Source of the DNA: Welwitschia mirabilis
Taxonomy: Eukaryota; Gnetophyta; Gnetopsida; Welwitschiales
Direction: 5' to 3'
Assembly (NCBI GenBank): GCA_051453625.1
Contig: JBOZIK010000001.1
Coordinates: forward strand, 270,591,593 to 270,655,592
Length of the DNA stretch: 64,000 bases
Shown: positions 22,501-32,990 of the stretch, in pieces
Layout of the letters: each line of letters opens with the position of its first letter
How positions within the stretch are numbered: position 1 is the first letter of the stretch
Translations under genes and position numbers: made by a program
Notes under the pieces: generated by a model
The model's input: only the letters and a program-made list of their open reading frames with translations
Databases searched by the model: none
What the model was told of the DNA's origin: nothing

Positions 22501-23231
22501 GCTTTGTGCTTTACCATCACCTTTACTTTTCAAGATTGCATTATTATGTTTTCAAGTGATTGCTATTCCTTAAGACATGTTTCAAAAGTAGTCAAATATA
22601 ATGAATGAAAGCCTCTATATTTAATGGCTTTCCATAATCAAGCATGACCTCATATTTAAGATTTAGCATATACTTAAGATGATAAAAATCAATGTGCTTA
22701 CACATTCTACATGAATTAAGTAATGCTTCTTAAATACTAGGTCTAGATTCTAGAGTCATCTGATAAATTAGACTAAAGCATTTAAAGGGCATCCAAATTA
22801 CCTTCCTATAATATTAGATGCAAATGCACTCTAATGTGTACTCATTAGCTAAGACGGTTATCATTGTTAATGGTAATACTCCAATAGAAATGATCTTAAG
22901 CATCTGAGTAATAAATGCATTTACAAAACCCACACAGGGCATTTATAATGTTATATTCAAACTACAACTCTAATGCTAAAATATGAGTAAGAAAAGTGTA
23001 TTGTATGGAATGTATAAGATTGAGAACCCTGAGGAGGAGAAAGAAGTGGGGGCAGGGGGCGAGGGACGGGGGACAGAGGGGAGGAGGGAAGCAGGGTAAA
23101 TAGGATTCTAAAAATTATTCGAATAAATTCATAATATAAACTTATGTGAAATGAATCACTAAAAAACTTGTGCATAAAAATAGAAAGTATTTTGAAAAAT
23201 GAAAATAATAGAAAGCATAGAATTATCAATC
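19570..23231. other. Left part of L1 element body; no recognisable gene
   Basis: This AT-rich sequence becomes less AT-rich from about 20400 to 22900. Short open frames (20178-20360 and 22217-22477 on the minus strand) show no known domain. A frame near 21970-22080 reads ENLANAKLEILCEFVKLDYF, which is protein-like in composition but matches nothing I can name. The phrase AACAGCCTGCCT occurs at 21319 and 21948. The stretch ends at the Sirevirus border near 23232. Confidence 0.5.
23035..23096 (+). repeat. G-rich purine tract
   Basis: About 60 bases are almost pure purine with runs of three to six G (GGGGGCAGGGGGCGAGGGACG, then GGGGGAC and GAGGGGAGGAGGG). This is strikingly G-rich in a window that is otherwise very AT-rich. 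Four or more G-runs with short loops could form a quadruplex. The open frame called on the opposite strand here is just its Pro/Ser-rich shadow. Confidence 0.85.
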
Positions 23232-25166
23232 ATATGCATACAAGATTTATAATGGTTTAAGAAAACCCTTTACTCTAACCTTAATGATTAGCTGATCACT
23301 AAGCCTAAACCGAATCTCTGTTAAAATCTTTTAGGTATTGCAGGTTCACCTATAACCTTTACAAATAGACTTTTTTTGAAGGATCTGTCTTAACCTTTTT
23401 ACAAATAGACTTTTTCTAAAGGCTTAGTCTTAAACTTTTATAAGAAATCATGGTAGTGATGATATAATGCTTAAGTGCACTAGTATCACTTATTCTTTAC
23501 TCAATGAAAGTAAATTAAGCACTTCTCTAACAAATGATAAAATCTAGAAACAATGGAGTGCTATAGAATATTGGCTCATCTTTAGTTAGGAATATAATTC
23601 TAATAGAGTACAATGATCAATCCACAAGATTCAATAGTTTAGAAAATGGCTTTATAGTTATTTTACTCTTGGCTATTTATAATAGAAGGCTCTTAGGATT
23701 ATTACAAGTAAAAATTCACTTCCAATAGTTATATAATAGCTATATAATAAATATAAAATTTCTATTTCTGTCTCTTCTAGTCGACCACTCAAACATCAAG
23801 TCGATCCCTCCTTGTGCCGTCACTTCAACAGGTTTCCTGAGTGAACTTTTTGATCACCCCAAGTTCTTATGACTCCATGTCTGGTCGACCCCTGAAAGTT
23901 TAGTCGACCACTTATCTAGTCACCCATATATCTATTGGTCACCTAATTAGTCCTAATAAAATCCATCTTAGTTTTTTCGCACTAGGTTCGATCAACCCCT
24001 CAAGAATTCCATTGGCCCCTTACTAATNNNNNNNNNNNNNNNNNNNNNNNNNNNNNNNNNNNNNNNNNNNNNNNNNNNNNNNNNNNNNNNNNNNNNNNNN
24101 NNNNNNNNNNNNNNNNNNNNNNNNNNNNNNNNNNNNNNNNNNNNNNNNNNNNNNNNNNNNNNNNNNNNNNNNNNNNNNNNNNNNNNNNNNNNNNNNNNNN
24201 NNNNNNNNNNNNNNNNNNNNNNNNNNNNNNNNNNNNNNNNNNNNNNNNNNNNNNNNNNNNNNNNNNNNNNNNNNNNNNNNNNNNNNNNNNNNNNNNNNNN
24301 NNNNNNNNNNNNNNNNNNNNNNNNNNNNNNNNNNNNNNNNNNNNNNNNNNNNNNNNNNNNNNNNNNNNNNNNNNNNNNNNNNNNNNNNNNNNNNNNNNNN
24401 NNNNNNNNNNNNNNNNNNNNNNNNNNNNNNNNNNNNNNNNNNNNNNNNNNNNNNNNNNNNNNNNNNNNNNNNNNNNNNNNNNNNNNNNNNNNNNNNNNNN
24501 NNNNNNNNNNNNNNNNNNNNNNNNNNNNNNNNNNNNNNNNNNNNNNNNNNNNNNNNNNNNNNNNNNNNNNNNNNNNNNNNNNNNNNNNNNNNNNNNNNNN
24601 NNNNNNNNNNNNNNNNNNNNNNNNNNNNNNNNNNNNNNNNNNNNNNNNNNNNNNNNNNNNNNNNNNNNNNNNNNNNNNNNNNNNNNNNNNNNNNNNNNNN
24701 NNNNNNNNNNNNNNNNNNNNNNNNNNNNNNNNNNNNCATTGGCCCCTTACTAATCGGGTGTAAAGTATTGATGCTTACTTCTCAAGTTCAGTTAATCTCT
24801 TAGGTGTCTAGTTGATAAGTGCATATTGCTTAGGTTTTATTAACCCCTCATGGGTTTGGTTGACTTCTTAAAGATCAGTTTAAGAGTACTGACTGTCAGG
24901 TCCATAGGCCTGGTTGACCCCTCAGATGTCCCATTGAACTCTTAGGTTTTAGTTCATTTTTGAGAGTTTGTTTGAGGTGCATTTGACCCCTTAGAAGTCT
25001 AGTCAACTTCTTAAGAGGATAAGAAAACTTGACAGGTTTTAGAATCAAAATGTGATATACATTGCTTTAGCTTTTTGACCTACAAGTAATTAATATTTTT
25101 TTCACAAGATACAAAAACTTTTTCTTCATAATAGTTTGACATCAATTAGCAATTCATAATCTAATA
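23232..25166 (-). repeat. 3' LTR of Sirevirus-like element (with 709-N gap)
   Basis: It is homologous to 29955-31139. Shared blocks are CTATAACCTTTACAAATAGAC near 23350, ATAAGAAATCATGGTAGTGATG near 23440, and GCAATTCATAATCTAATAA at the border near 25149-25167. It contains scattered units like GTCGACCACTC, GTCGATCCCTCC and GGTTGACCCCTCA, typical of a degenerate short repeat inside the LTR. Without the gap it is about 1.2 kb, close to the right copy. The left border (23232) is approximate. The gap at 24028-24736 is discussed separately. Confidence 0.75.
24028..24736. other. Assembly gap (709 N), edges duplicated
   Basis: The words CATTGGCCCCTTACTAAT occur immediately on both sides of the gap. 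The sister LTR runs straight through the equivalent place (near 30765) with no extra sequence, so little or nothing may really be missing. Confidence 0.95.
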
Positions 25167-25179
25167 ATTTCCCCCTTTT
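25167..25179 (-). other. Polypurine tract of Sirevirus-like element
   Basis: On the minus strand AAAAGGGGGAAAT directly abuts the LTR start (TATTAGATTATGAATTGC). This is the expected plus-strand DNA primer site and makes the left LTR the 3' LTR. Confidence 0.8.
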
Positions 25180-25290
25180 AACATTAATGGAGAACATTCC
25201 CTTAGTTGAAAAAAAATATTGAATTTAAGAAAACTTCCTCTTATGAAATGCTTATTAATCTTTGTAAAAATATTAAATATTTTATATCAA

Positions 25291-25390
25291 NNNNNNNNNN
25301 NNNNNNNNNNNNNNNNNNNNNNNNNNNNNNNNNNNNNNNNNNNNNNNNNNNNNNNNNNNNNNNNNNNNNNNNNNNNNNNNNNNNNNNNNN
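25291..25390. other. Assembly gap (100 N), edges duplicated
   Basis: About 70 bases left of the gap (from TTAAGAAAACTTCCTC at 25224 to TTTTATATCAA) recur right after it at 25391 with one difference. 100 N is a conventional placeholder length. Confidence 0.95.
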
Positions 25391-25829
25391 TTAAGAAAAC
25401 TTCCTCATATGAAATGCTTATTAATCTTTGTAAAAATATTAAATATTTTATATCAATATAGAAATTTTAAAAGTCTTAATTTGTGCTATTATTAAAAGAA
25501 TTTGAGATGAAATTTTGAAGAGATAAAAAATTCCAAAGTATTTATGAGAAACAACATTTTAATCATGTATTATTTAACAATCTTAAGATAAAGGAAAAAT
25601 GTGGTTCATAAAAAATAAAAGTGCACTACAAGTTTTGAATAGAAATAATGAAAGACAAGTGTATTTCTATTATATTAAGATATGCAGTACAAATTAAAAT
25701 TTCTTATCAAGAGAAAATACTTTTAAAAGCATTAAACACAACTAACTAATTCTCCCGATTTTAACATCAATAATAAAGGAGAGAAAAACATACAAGCATG
25801 AAAGAAATACATAAGAATAGAGAAAAGAT

Positions 25830-27530
25830 CTAATCAGATTCCTCTTCTTTATTTTCTTTAGAATCTTCTTTAAAATCTTCTTCTTTTTTCTCTTCCTCTT
25901 CTTTGATTGCCTTTTGTGATAAACTTCTAACTTTTTTAGAAGTATTAGAAATCTTATACCTAGCTACAATGAGAGATTCTATCCTATTCTTAATATAAGA
26001 GGAAATCTAACTCAGGTATGAAAGTGTTTCTTCTAGAGAGGCTTCCTTGGGAGATGCAAATTTAGCTGAATTCTTTGAAGCAACAAAGATATGCATGCCA
26101 TACAATGTTAAATGCTCAATGGATCACATGAGTTAAAGGGTTTTAAGTTTTATATGAAAAGTTACTCAATAATGATGGAACATATTACAAATTAGCATAG
26201 AGTAGGATAAAGCCATAGTTTTATATTATTCCAACTGAGAAATCAAATTATTAAGTATAATGGTAAGAACATCTGTAAAGTGNNNNNNNNNNNNNNNNNN
26301 NNNNNNNNNNNNNNNNNNNNNNNNNNNNNNNNNNNNNNNNNNNNNNNNNNNNNNNNNNNNNNNNNNNNNNNNNNNNNNNNNNNNNNNNNNNNNNNNNNNN
26401 NNNNNNNNNNNNNNNNNNNNNNNNNNNNNNNNNNNNNNNNNNNNNNNNNNNNNNNNNNNNNNNNNNNNNNNNNNNNNNNNNNNNNNNNNNNNNNNNNNNN
26501 NNNNNNNNNNNNNNNNNNNNNNNNNNNNNNNNNNNNNNNNNNNNNNNNNNNNNNNNNNNNNNNNNNNNNNNNNNNNNNNNNNNNNNNNNNNNNNNNNNNN
26601 NNNNNNNNNNNNNNNNNNNNNNNNNNNNNNNNNNNNNNNNNNNNNNNNNNNNNNNNNNNNNNNNNNNNNNNNNNNNNNNNNNNNNNNNNNNNNNNNNNNN
26701 NNNNNNNNNNNNNNNNNNNTTAGATGAAAAGTTACTCAATAATGATTGAACATATTACAAATCATCATAGAGTAGGATAAAGCCCTGGTTCTATAGTATT
26801 CCAACTGAGAAATCATATTCTTAAGTATAATGGTAAGAACATCTGTAAAGTGCCTAGTTCCTACCAAGTACATCAAATAGGCACTATAGTTAGAGGCCTC
26901 GTCACAATGACCCACTAAAGGCAAAAAGTTATAGGTAAAAAACTAAGTAAAGAAAACTATATTTAGGAGTAAGTAAAAAAGTGGAAAGGGTATGCTTCTA
27001 GCTTTGGAACTTACCCCATAGCTCCCTTGTAACTACTACCTTATCTTCTATGGAGTGATGAAGAGGCCAAAAATTATCATAGTTTCCCCTTAGAAGATTA
27101 GTAATAGCCACAATGAAGTTAGTCATAATCTTTGTCCTCTTTCCTAAAACTAGAGTTTCAAGGATTTTAGAGTCAATATTATAAGAAGCATTACAATAGA
27201 ACACTTAAGGAAAGGATAAGCTTAATCTAAAACATCAAGAAAATAAAATAAATCTTGATCTCACAAGATTTGGATCATATATCTTAGCTCTCAAGCTTAG
27301 AAGTAGCAATAGATCTTTCTTGACATACAGATTTCTTCTCAAACTTCTCAGAGAACTTTTCTAAAGCATTTTTAGACATTCCTTAATAGAAATGAGAAGG
27401 ATCTCTAGCTACAACTTCCTTGCTTCTTCTTCTAGAGGGTTCCTTAGTGAATGCAACTTCTTAGTAAGAGCTTAAAGATAAGAGAAATCTAAGAAAATTA
27501 CTAGATCTAGAAGAAACAAGAGGCTAAAAC
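25830..27530 (-). pseudogene. Acidic coiled protein relic after pol; env-like or plant transposon protein-like
   Basis: Reading right to left, nearly continuous coding appears in pieces. They are a Ser/Arg-rich segment (EVAFTKEPSRRRSKEVVARD near 27450-27390), an open stretch 27204-26998 (residues 1-68), and another at 26924-26736 with GHCDEASNYSAYLMYLVG. A C-terminal part follows (HIFVASKNSAKFASPKEAS near 26090), ending in a long Glu/Lys tail and a stop at 25830. The middle resembles plant proteins annotated as 'putative plant transposon protein'. Its place after pol also fits the extra ORF of some Sireviruses. Only a few stops interrupt it, so it is better preserved than other relics here. 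A gap and duplicated contig ends (26150-26855) confuse the middle. Confidence 0.5.
26283..26719. other. Assembly gap (437 N), edges duplicated
   Basis: About 125 bases before the gap (26150-26282, ending ATCTGTAAAGTG) recur after it at 26724-26852 with roughly 10 percent differences. It may join two haplotypes or duplicated contig ends. Confidence 0.95.
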
Positions 27531-27540
27531 ATAATGAAAA

Positions 27541-27935
27541 GGGTTTGGACACCACTTGATTTTATATAGAAGGACAATTAGGTTGATTTTAAGAAAGAAA
27601 TCACGTCCACTAATGGTACTTCTACATTGTAACCCTTTAAGTTTGGTCAATTGGTTGGAGGTTTAGTCATTCCATTGAGACATCGATCCATAGCACTAAA
27701 TAGGGTGTGGATGATTAGGCTTTCAGGTCAATCAACTAAATCATAGATCTAGTTAATCACTCTGCAATCAGTTAGAGGACAGTGAGTTAACTCCTAGTTC
27801 AATTTGATGATAAAGAAAAATATCATAATTTAGGGGTTTTATAAGAGTACTTACTAGTTGATGTTTTGTATTTATAAAATTCATAGTATTATTTCCTTTT
27901 TCAACTTTGTTATTAACATCATCTAATTGTTTATG
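27541..27935. other. Junction segment in Sirevirus-like body
   Basis: It separates the gag-pre-integrase fragment from the acidic protein relic. It holds LTR-like words (GGTCAATTGGTTGG, TCAATCAACTAAATC) akin to the degenerate GTTGACC units of the LTR. No integrase or reverse transcriptase motif is visible, so the pol deletion probably lies here. Confidence 0.5.
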
Positions 27936-28223
27936 CTAAAACTCCTCATGAGCATCATGAAAAAAATAACATAGTGAAAACGATTGATCGATGCTATAAA
28001 CGTTATATATTCTATTTGCTCTAGGGATAACATCATTTGATTTTCCATGTAAAATTTCATATTTAGACTTATCAAAAACTACCTTATGACCTTTATTACA
28101 TATTTGGATAATACTCAATAAATTATGCTTTAAACCATTAACATATAGAACTTCATTAATTCTAGGTAAATTACCTTTACTGATGCTTCTAATACCTTCA
28201 TTTTTACTCTTCCATTTTGTCAA
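27936..28223 (-). pseudogene. Copia gag-pre-integrase domain fragment
   Basis: A 95-residue open stretch. Residues 15-65 (ISKGNLPRINEVLYVNGLKH, then NLLSIIQICNKGHKVVFDKS) match the copia gag-pre-integrase segment 'I.NVLLVDGLKHNLLSISQLCDKGF.VVF', and residues 74-81 continue with the family's weak strand pattern. It follows the protease motif 60 bases upstream, as in Sireviruses. The integrase that should come next is absent. The Met is an internal codon. It is part of a polyprotein, not a gene of its own. Confidence 0.88.
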
Positions 28224-28278
28224 AAGTAAATTCTCCTCCTTTAAAGTTGCTCAATAATTTAAAATGGATTTGTCTTTT

Positions 28279-28470
28279 GTCATGTATCTTTAGCATCCAC
28301 TGTCTAAGTACCAGCTATTACCATTTGAGATCTTGAAAGCTATCTAAGTTAAGAGACTTTTTAAATCATTAGCTTTTATCCACTTAGTATTTTTAAACTT
28401 ATGTAATACATTTCCTTTTAGGATAAATTTAAAAGAAAAAGAACTAACTAAAGTTGAAAAGAACATTAGC
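28279..28470 (-). pseudogene. Copia aspartic protease fragment, Sirevirus style
   Basis: The minus strand reads GNSWYLDSGC, stop, RYMTKDK at 28279-28325, matching the Sirevirus protease signature 'WYLDSGCSRHMTGDK'. The catalytic Asp-Ser-Gly is intact. Upstream, LKGNVLHKFKNTKWIKANDL and KSLLT continue the linker that precedes it. A stop replaces the Ser after Cys and the His is Tyr, so it is a relic. The gag-pre-integrase fragment follows in a compatible order. Confidence 0.82.
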
Positions 28471-28723
28471 TTTTTAGCTGTGCAAAAACGTCTTAAACAT
28501 CTTGTCTTATCACAGAAATGATAAATAACTTTATATATGAACTTACTTTACCAAGTTATCTATTTTTTCTAACTTTAAGGACTTTGAGGGATGAAGTAAT
28601 TACCTGACTTATCACCAACATGGTTTTAAACCCTAAGCATCTATTATAATTTGAAAGAACTAATAGAAAATTTATTAACAAAAAAAGAAAAATCTTTTAC
28701 CTATAAAATAAGATGAAAATTTT

Positions 28724-28823
28724 NNNNNNNNNNNNNNNNNNNNNNNNNNNNNNNNNNNNNNNNNNNNNNNNNNNNNNNNNNNNNNNNNNNNNNNNNNNNN
28801 NNNNNNNNNNNNNNNNNNNNNNN
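28724..28823. other. Assembly gap (100 N), edges duplicated
   Basis: About 55 bases ending AAGATGAAAATTTT occur on both sides (28669-28723 and 28824-28878) with a single difference. Confidence 0.95.
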
Positions 28824-29199
28824 ATTTATTAACAAAAAAAGACAAATCTTTTACCTATAAAATAAGATGAAAATTTTTAGATTTGATCTTTTAGTACTCC
28901 AATTTCATTTCCTTCTTTCCTTTAATAAGAGACTTTACAATCTTATTCAGATCATTTATTCTCTTTACCAACTTTTCACATTCTAAGTATAGTTCTTATT
29001 AAGTATTTGTTAGCTCATCCTGTTTTTTATTAATCACATCTAAATCATTAGGTTTCAATGTACTAGGTAAGTTATAATGTGGATGAATAATTTCCATGAA
29101 GGATAGTCTTTTGTCTCCATTTGATTCTTCGCCTAAACCGCTATCATCATTTTCATTCACATTATCCCATGTTGTAATAATAAATAAGTATTTGATTTT

Positions 29200-29480
29200 C
29201 TATGATCTCTTTTGTTGTTCGGGCACTCATTTTTCATATGTCAAAGCCTTTGCAAGTGTAGCATTAGATCTCTTTTCTTCTATCTTGTTTTTTCCTATAC
29301 TTTGAGTGTTCTCTTTTTGTGATTATACTTGGCACAACTTCATTTTTCCTTTTATGCAAGAATTTCTTGAATCTTATTGCTAAGAGAGCAACTTCATCAT
29401 CATCTAGTTCTTCATCTGACTTTTTAGACCTATACTCTTCCTATACACACATCAAAGTAATACCTTGCTTCTTATCTTTA
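29200..29480 (-). pseudogene. Sirevirus gag C-terminal part with decayed zinc knuckle
   Basis: The minus strand reads KSDEELDDDEVALLAIRFKK then FLHKRKNEVV near 29425-29345, matching the acidic-then-basic block of Sirevirus gag. CYTCKGFDI, stop, KMSA follows near 29245-29205, which is the position of the CX2CX4HX4C knuckle. The first two Cys remain and the His/Cys part is lost. The sequence from here to 28870 is Lys/Glu-rich and coiled-like. The knuckle normally binds packaged RNA; this copy could not. Confidence 0.72.
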
Positions 29481-29559
29481 GTAAATTTTAATTTATAGGT
29501 TTTCAAATTACCTTGAAGTTCTTCTATTATCATTACATTGATATTCCTACTTTCCTTTG

Positions 29560-29930
29560 ATTACTATGACTTTCAATTCAAATCTCTTTAGAAGATATCT
29601 TAGCACATTTATAACCACTTTTGCTTCATCTACTTGTTCTTCTAGACTTACCATGAAATATATAATATAAGTAAGTTTGATAAAGAACTCCTAAAATATC
29701 TCCTCCTCATCCATATGAATGTTTTCAAATTTTGAGATAAGCATTTGAAGCTTAGCTTGCTTAACTGTGGATGTTTCTTCATAAGTGGCTTCAAGAGTAT
29801 CACATGCTTCCTTTATATGTTCATAATTTACAATGTGCTGACATTCATCTACACAAACTGCATGAAATATAGCATTAAAAGCATGGGCATCTGTGGTGAA
29901 TTTGGTTCTATCGATGGTAGTTCATTGATC
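29560..29930 (-). pseudogene. Copia gag core (UBN2-like), one stop
   Basis: This is the best-preserved gag in the window. The minus strand reads DRTKFTTDAHAFNAIFHAVC, then DECQHIVNYEHIKEACDTLE, ATYEETSTVKQAKLQMLISK, FENIHMDEEEIF, stop, and EFFIKLTYI. It continues to EQVDEAKVVINVLRYLLKRF and ends VIVIKGK before a stop. This follows the copia gag core 'ALNAIF.A.....R...C..AKEAWDTLE..HEGT..VK..K...L...FE.F.M...E'. The N-terminal 50 or so residues expected before it are missing, because LTR sequence begins almost at once. Confidence 0.85.
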
Positions 29931-29946
29931 TTCATATGCAGTTTTT

Positions 29947-30064
29947 TGATGATTACCTTATTACTAAGCCTAATCTAGATCTTCATTAAACTCTTTCTAC
30001 AAAGCTAATCTAGATGATTACCTTATTACTAAGCCTAATCTAGATCTTCATTAAACTCTTTCTA
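29947..30064 (+). repeat. Tandem duplication, 52-base identical units
   Basis: The block from GATGATTACCTTATTACTAA to AACTCTTTCTA appears twice in a row without a mismatch, separated by 13 bases (CAAAGCTAATCTA). It lies at the inner edge of the right Sirevirus LTR. The identity contrasts with the decay all around. Confidence 0.85.
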
Positions 30065-31139
30065 TAACCTTTACAAATGAACGTTTTTTGAAGGCCCAGT
30101 CTCAACCTTTTGCAAATGGACTTTTTGTAAAGGCTCAGTCTCAACCTTCTATAAGAAATCATGATAGGGATGATAGAATACCCAAGTCCACTAGTAGCAC
30201 TCATTCTTTAGCTCAATGAAAGTAAATGAAGAACTTATTTTGTAGATGATACAATCTAGAAATAATGAAGTACTACATATCTGACCTCATATACAAGGAT
30301 ACAATAGATGTTAACTTATCTTTGGTCAGGAATACAGTGTCAATGGAGTACAATGATCAATCTATAAGATTCAATAGTTTAGCAAATGTTTCTATAGTTA
30401 TTTTACTCTTAGCTATATATAATGATAGGCTTTTAGGATTATTACAAGTGAAAAGGTACTTCCAAATATTATAAAATGGATATATAATAGATATACAACT
30501 TTCATTTTCATCTTAGTCAGTCAATTCCTTAAATGTCTAGTTAATCCCTCCTAGAGCTGTTACTTAAATAGGTTACCTGAGTGAACTTTTCAATCATTTT
30601 AGTTTCTTATAGCTTGATATTTAGTTGACCCCTTAGGGTTTGATCAACTGCTTATTAAGTCACCCACATATCTGTTTGGTTACCTACTTAGTATTGATAA
30701 AATCCATCTTAGTTTTTTTTACATTAGGTTTAGTTGACCCCTTAGGAATCTAGTTGACCCCTTGCTAATTAGGTGTAAAGTATTAATGCTCAGTTCTCAA
30801 GTTCGATTAATCCCTTAAGTGTCTGATCGATTCCTTGATGATAACTTTAGGAAAACTGACTCTTAGGTCCACAGGTCTAGTTGATCCATTAAATGTTTAG
30901 TCAATCCCTCAAGTTTTAGTTCATTTCTAAGAGTTTGTTCCAACTGCAATCGATCCCTTAGAAGTCTGGTTGACTCCTTAAGAGGGTAATAAAACTTGAT
31001 AGGTTTTAGGATCAAAATGTGGCATACATTACTTCAACTTTTGACTTGCAAGTAACCAATAATTTTTGCATAAGATACAACAAATTTTGCTACATAGAAA
31101 AAGCTAGGTTAACATTAACTAGCAATTCATAATCCAATA
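29955..31139 (-). repeat. 5' LTR of Sirevirus-like element, inner end truncated
   Basis: It is homologous to the left LTR. The outer end is fixed by TATTGGATTATGAATTGC (minus strand from 31139). It contains degenerate TAGTTGACCCCTTAGG-type units between 30515 and 30975. The inner end lacks the last part of the LTR and any primer site before gag begins. The open frame at 30265-30474 is LTR sequence. Confidence 0.75.
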
Positions 31140-32916
31140 AAATGAAATCTTAGACATATATTAGGTAGGGTATAATAATCGTGATTCATGTGAAGATTAA
31201 CTAGATAAAAAATAGTGATATTTTTTTAGGAATATTATCAGAGTTTTTACTTATCATTGTATTTTTTAAAGCTGTTCAGAAAAATACAAGTGAGAAGCAT
31301 AAATTATCATTATTATTAGGTAAGTGCATTACTTTTCACAAGTCTTTGTGATATCATAACTAGTTTTCAAAAGTAAAGAAATTGAACTATAAAAAAAAAA
31401 TGTAGCTATTAGAAGATTGGCATAGGCTACAAAGTTGGCTAAGTTATTTTAATCACCTTACAAAAAGGTTAACAAGAGGAAAGGAGTACCTTCAATCAAA
31501 AAAATCGGTTGTCTTTTCTAAAACAGGATTGATTTTTTACTCAAATATCTTTAAAGAAATGCAAGGAAAAGAATAGGAAGCATGTAGTTAAGCTACAATA
31601 GTCAACCAGGTGTTTACACCTCAGAGCATTATTGACTAGTTTTTTATTTTGTTTTTTTCTAAACTTTCCACTCCTTTGGCACATATTCGAAAATGACATT
31701 CATGAATGTTTTAGGTATGGTCGACTTTATAGTGGTGTATACATTGTCTTGCCACTTGGTAAAAAAATGATTATGAAGTGTATGTAGACTATAGAGTAAA
31801 ATTGTAGGGGTATCTAGATTCTATAACTATAGTAATAGCCTAAAATAAAGAGTGTTTTCTTTGGCTTTCTAACCAACGATGCTTTCTAACACTGATGTCA
31901 GGAGGCTACCATAGCAAATAAGAAGAAGCATGCAAGATTTCTAGACAATAAGCTATCATGATTGGATATATTGACTAATAACACTATTAATTACATTATG
32001 ACAGCCATTAGCATTTAAAGAAATAAAGGAAAAAATTAAAAAAATAGTATGTGTGTGTGTGTGTGTGTGTGTGNNNNNNNNNNNNNNNNNNNNNNNNNNN
32101 NNNNNNNNNNNNNNNNNNNNNNNNNNNNNNNNNNNNNNNNNNNNNNNNNNNNNNNNNNNNNNNNNNNNNNNNNNNNNNNNNNNNNNNNNNNNNNNNNNNN
32201 NNNNNNNNNNNNNNNNNNNNNNNNNNNNNNNNNNNNNNNNNNNNNNNNNNNNNNNNNNNNNNNNNNNNNNNNNNNNNNNNNNNNNNNNNNNNNNNNNNNN
32301 NNNNNNNNNNNNNNNNNNNNNNNNNNNNNNNNNNNNNNNNNNNNNNNNNNNNNNNNNNNNNNNNNNNNNNNNNNNNNNNNNNNNNNNNNNNNNNNNNNNN
32401 NNNNNNNNNNNNNNNNNNNNNNNNNNNNNNNNNNNNNNNNNNNNNNNNNNNNNNNNNNNNNNNNNNNNNNNNNNNNNNNNNNNNNNNNNNNNNNNNNNNN
32501 NNNNNNNNNNNNNNNNNNNNNNNNNNNNNNNNNNNNNNNNNNNNNNNNNNNNNNNNNNNNNNNNNNNNNNNNNNNNNNNNNNNNNNNNNNNNNNNNNNNN
32601 NNNNNNNNNNNNNNNNNNNNNNNNNNNNNNNNNNNNNNNNNNNNNNNNNNNNNNNNNNNNNNNNNNNNNNNNNNNNNNNNNNNNNNNNNNNNNNNNNNNN
32701 NNNNNNNNNNNNNNNNNNNNNNNNNNNNNNNNNNNNNNNNNNNNNNNNNNNNNNNNNNNNNNNNNNNNNNNNNNNNNNNNNNNNNNNNNNNNNNNNNNNN
32801 NNNNNNNNNNNNNNNNNNNNNNNNNNNNNNNNNNNNNNNNNNNNNNNNNNNNNNNNNNNNNNNNNNNNNNNNNNNNNNNNNNNNNNNNNNNNNNNNNNNN
32901 NNNNNNNNNNNNNNNN

Positions 32917-32990
<74 letters not shown>

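Larger units (their letters stand above)
23232..31139 (-). mobile_element. Sirevirus-like Ty1/copia element, internally deleted
   Basis: Two minus-orientation LTR copies (left 23232-25166, right 29955-31139) flank a 4.8-kb body. Read right to left it holds gag, zinc knuckle, protease and gag-pre-integrase segments, then a different acidic protein relic, then a polypurine tract. Integrase, reverse transcriptase and RNase H should sit between 27936 and 27540 but are missing. The right LTR appears cut on its inner side, and only about 20-50 bases separate it from gag, so the leader and primer site are also lost. The gag style and the W-Y-L-D-S-G-C protease motif identify the Sirevirus branch. 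It lies inside the L1 element body. Confidence 0.75.

Noticed and set aside
22957-23229. Pro/Ser-rich minus-strand frame of 90 residues
   Set aside because: It is the complement of the G-rich purine tract and has no homologous motif.
24023-24739. 238-residue open frame
   Set aside because: Consists of gap Ns only.
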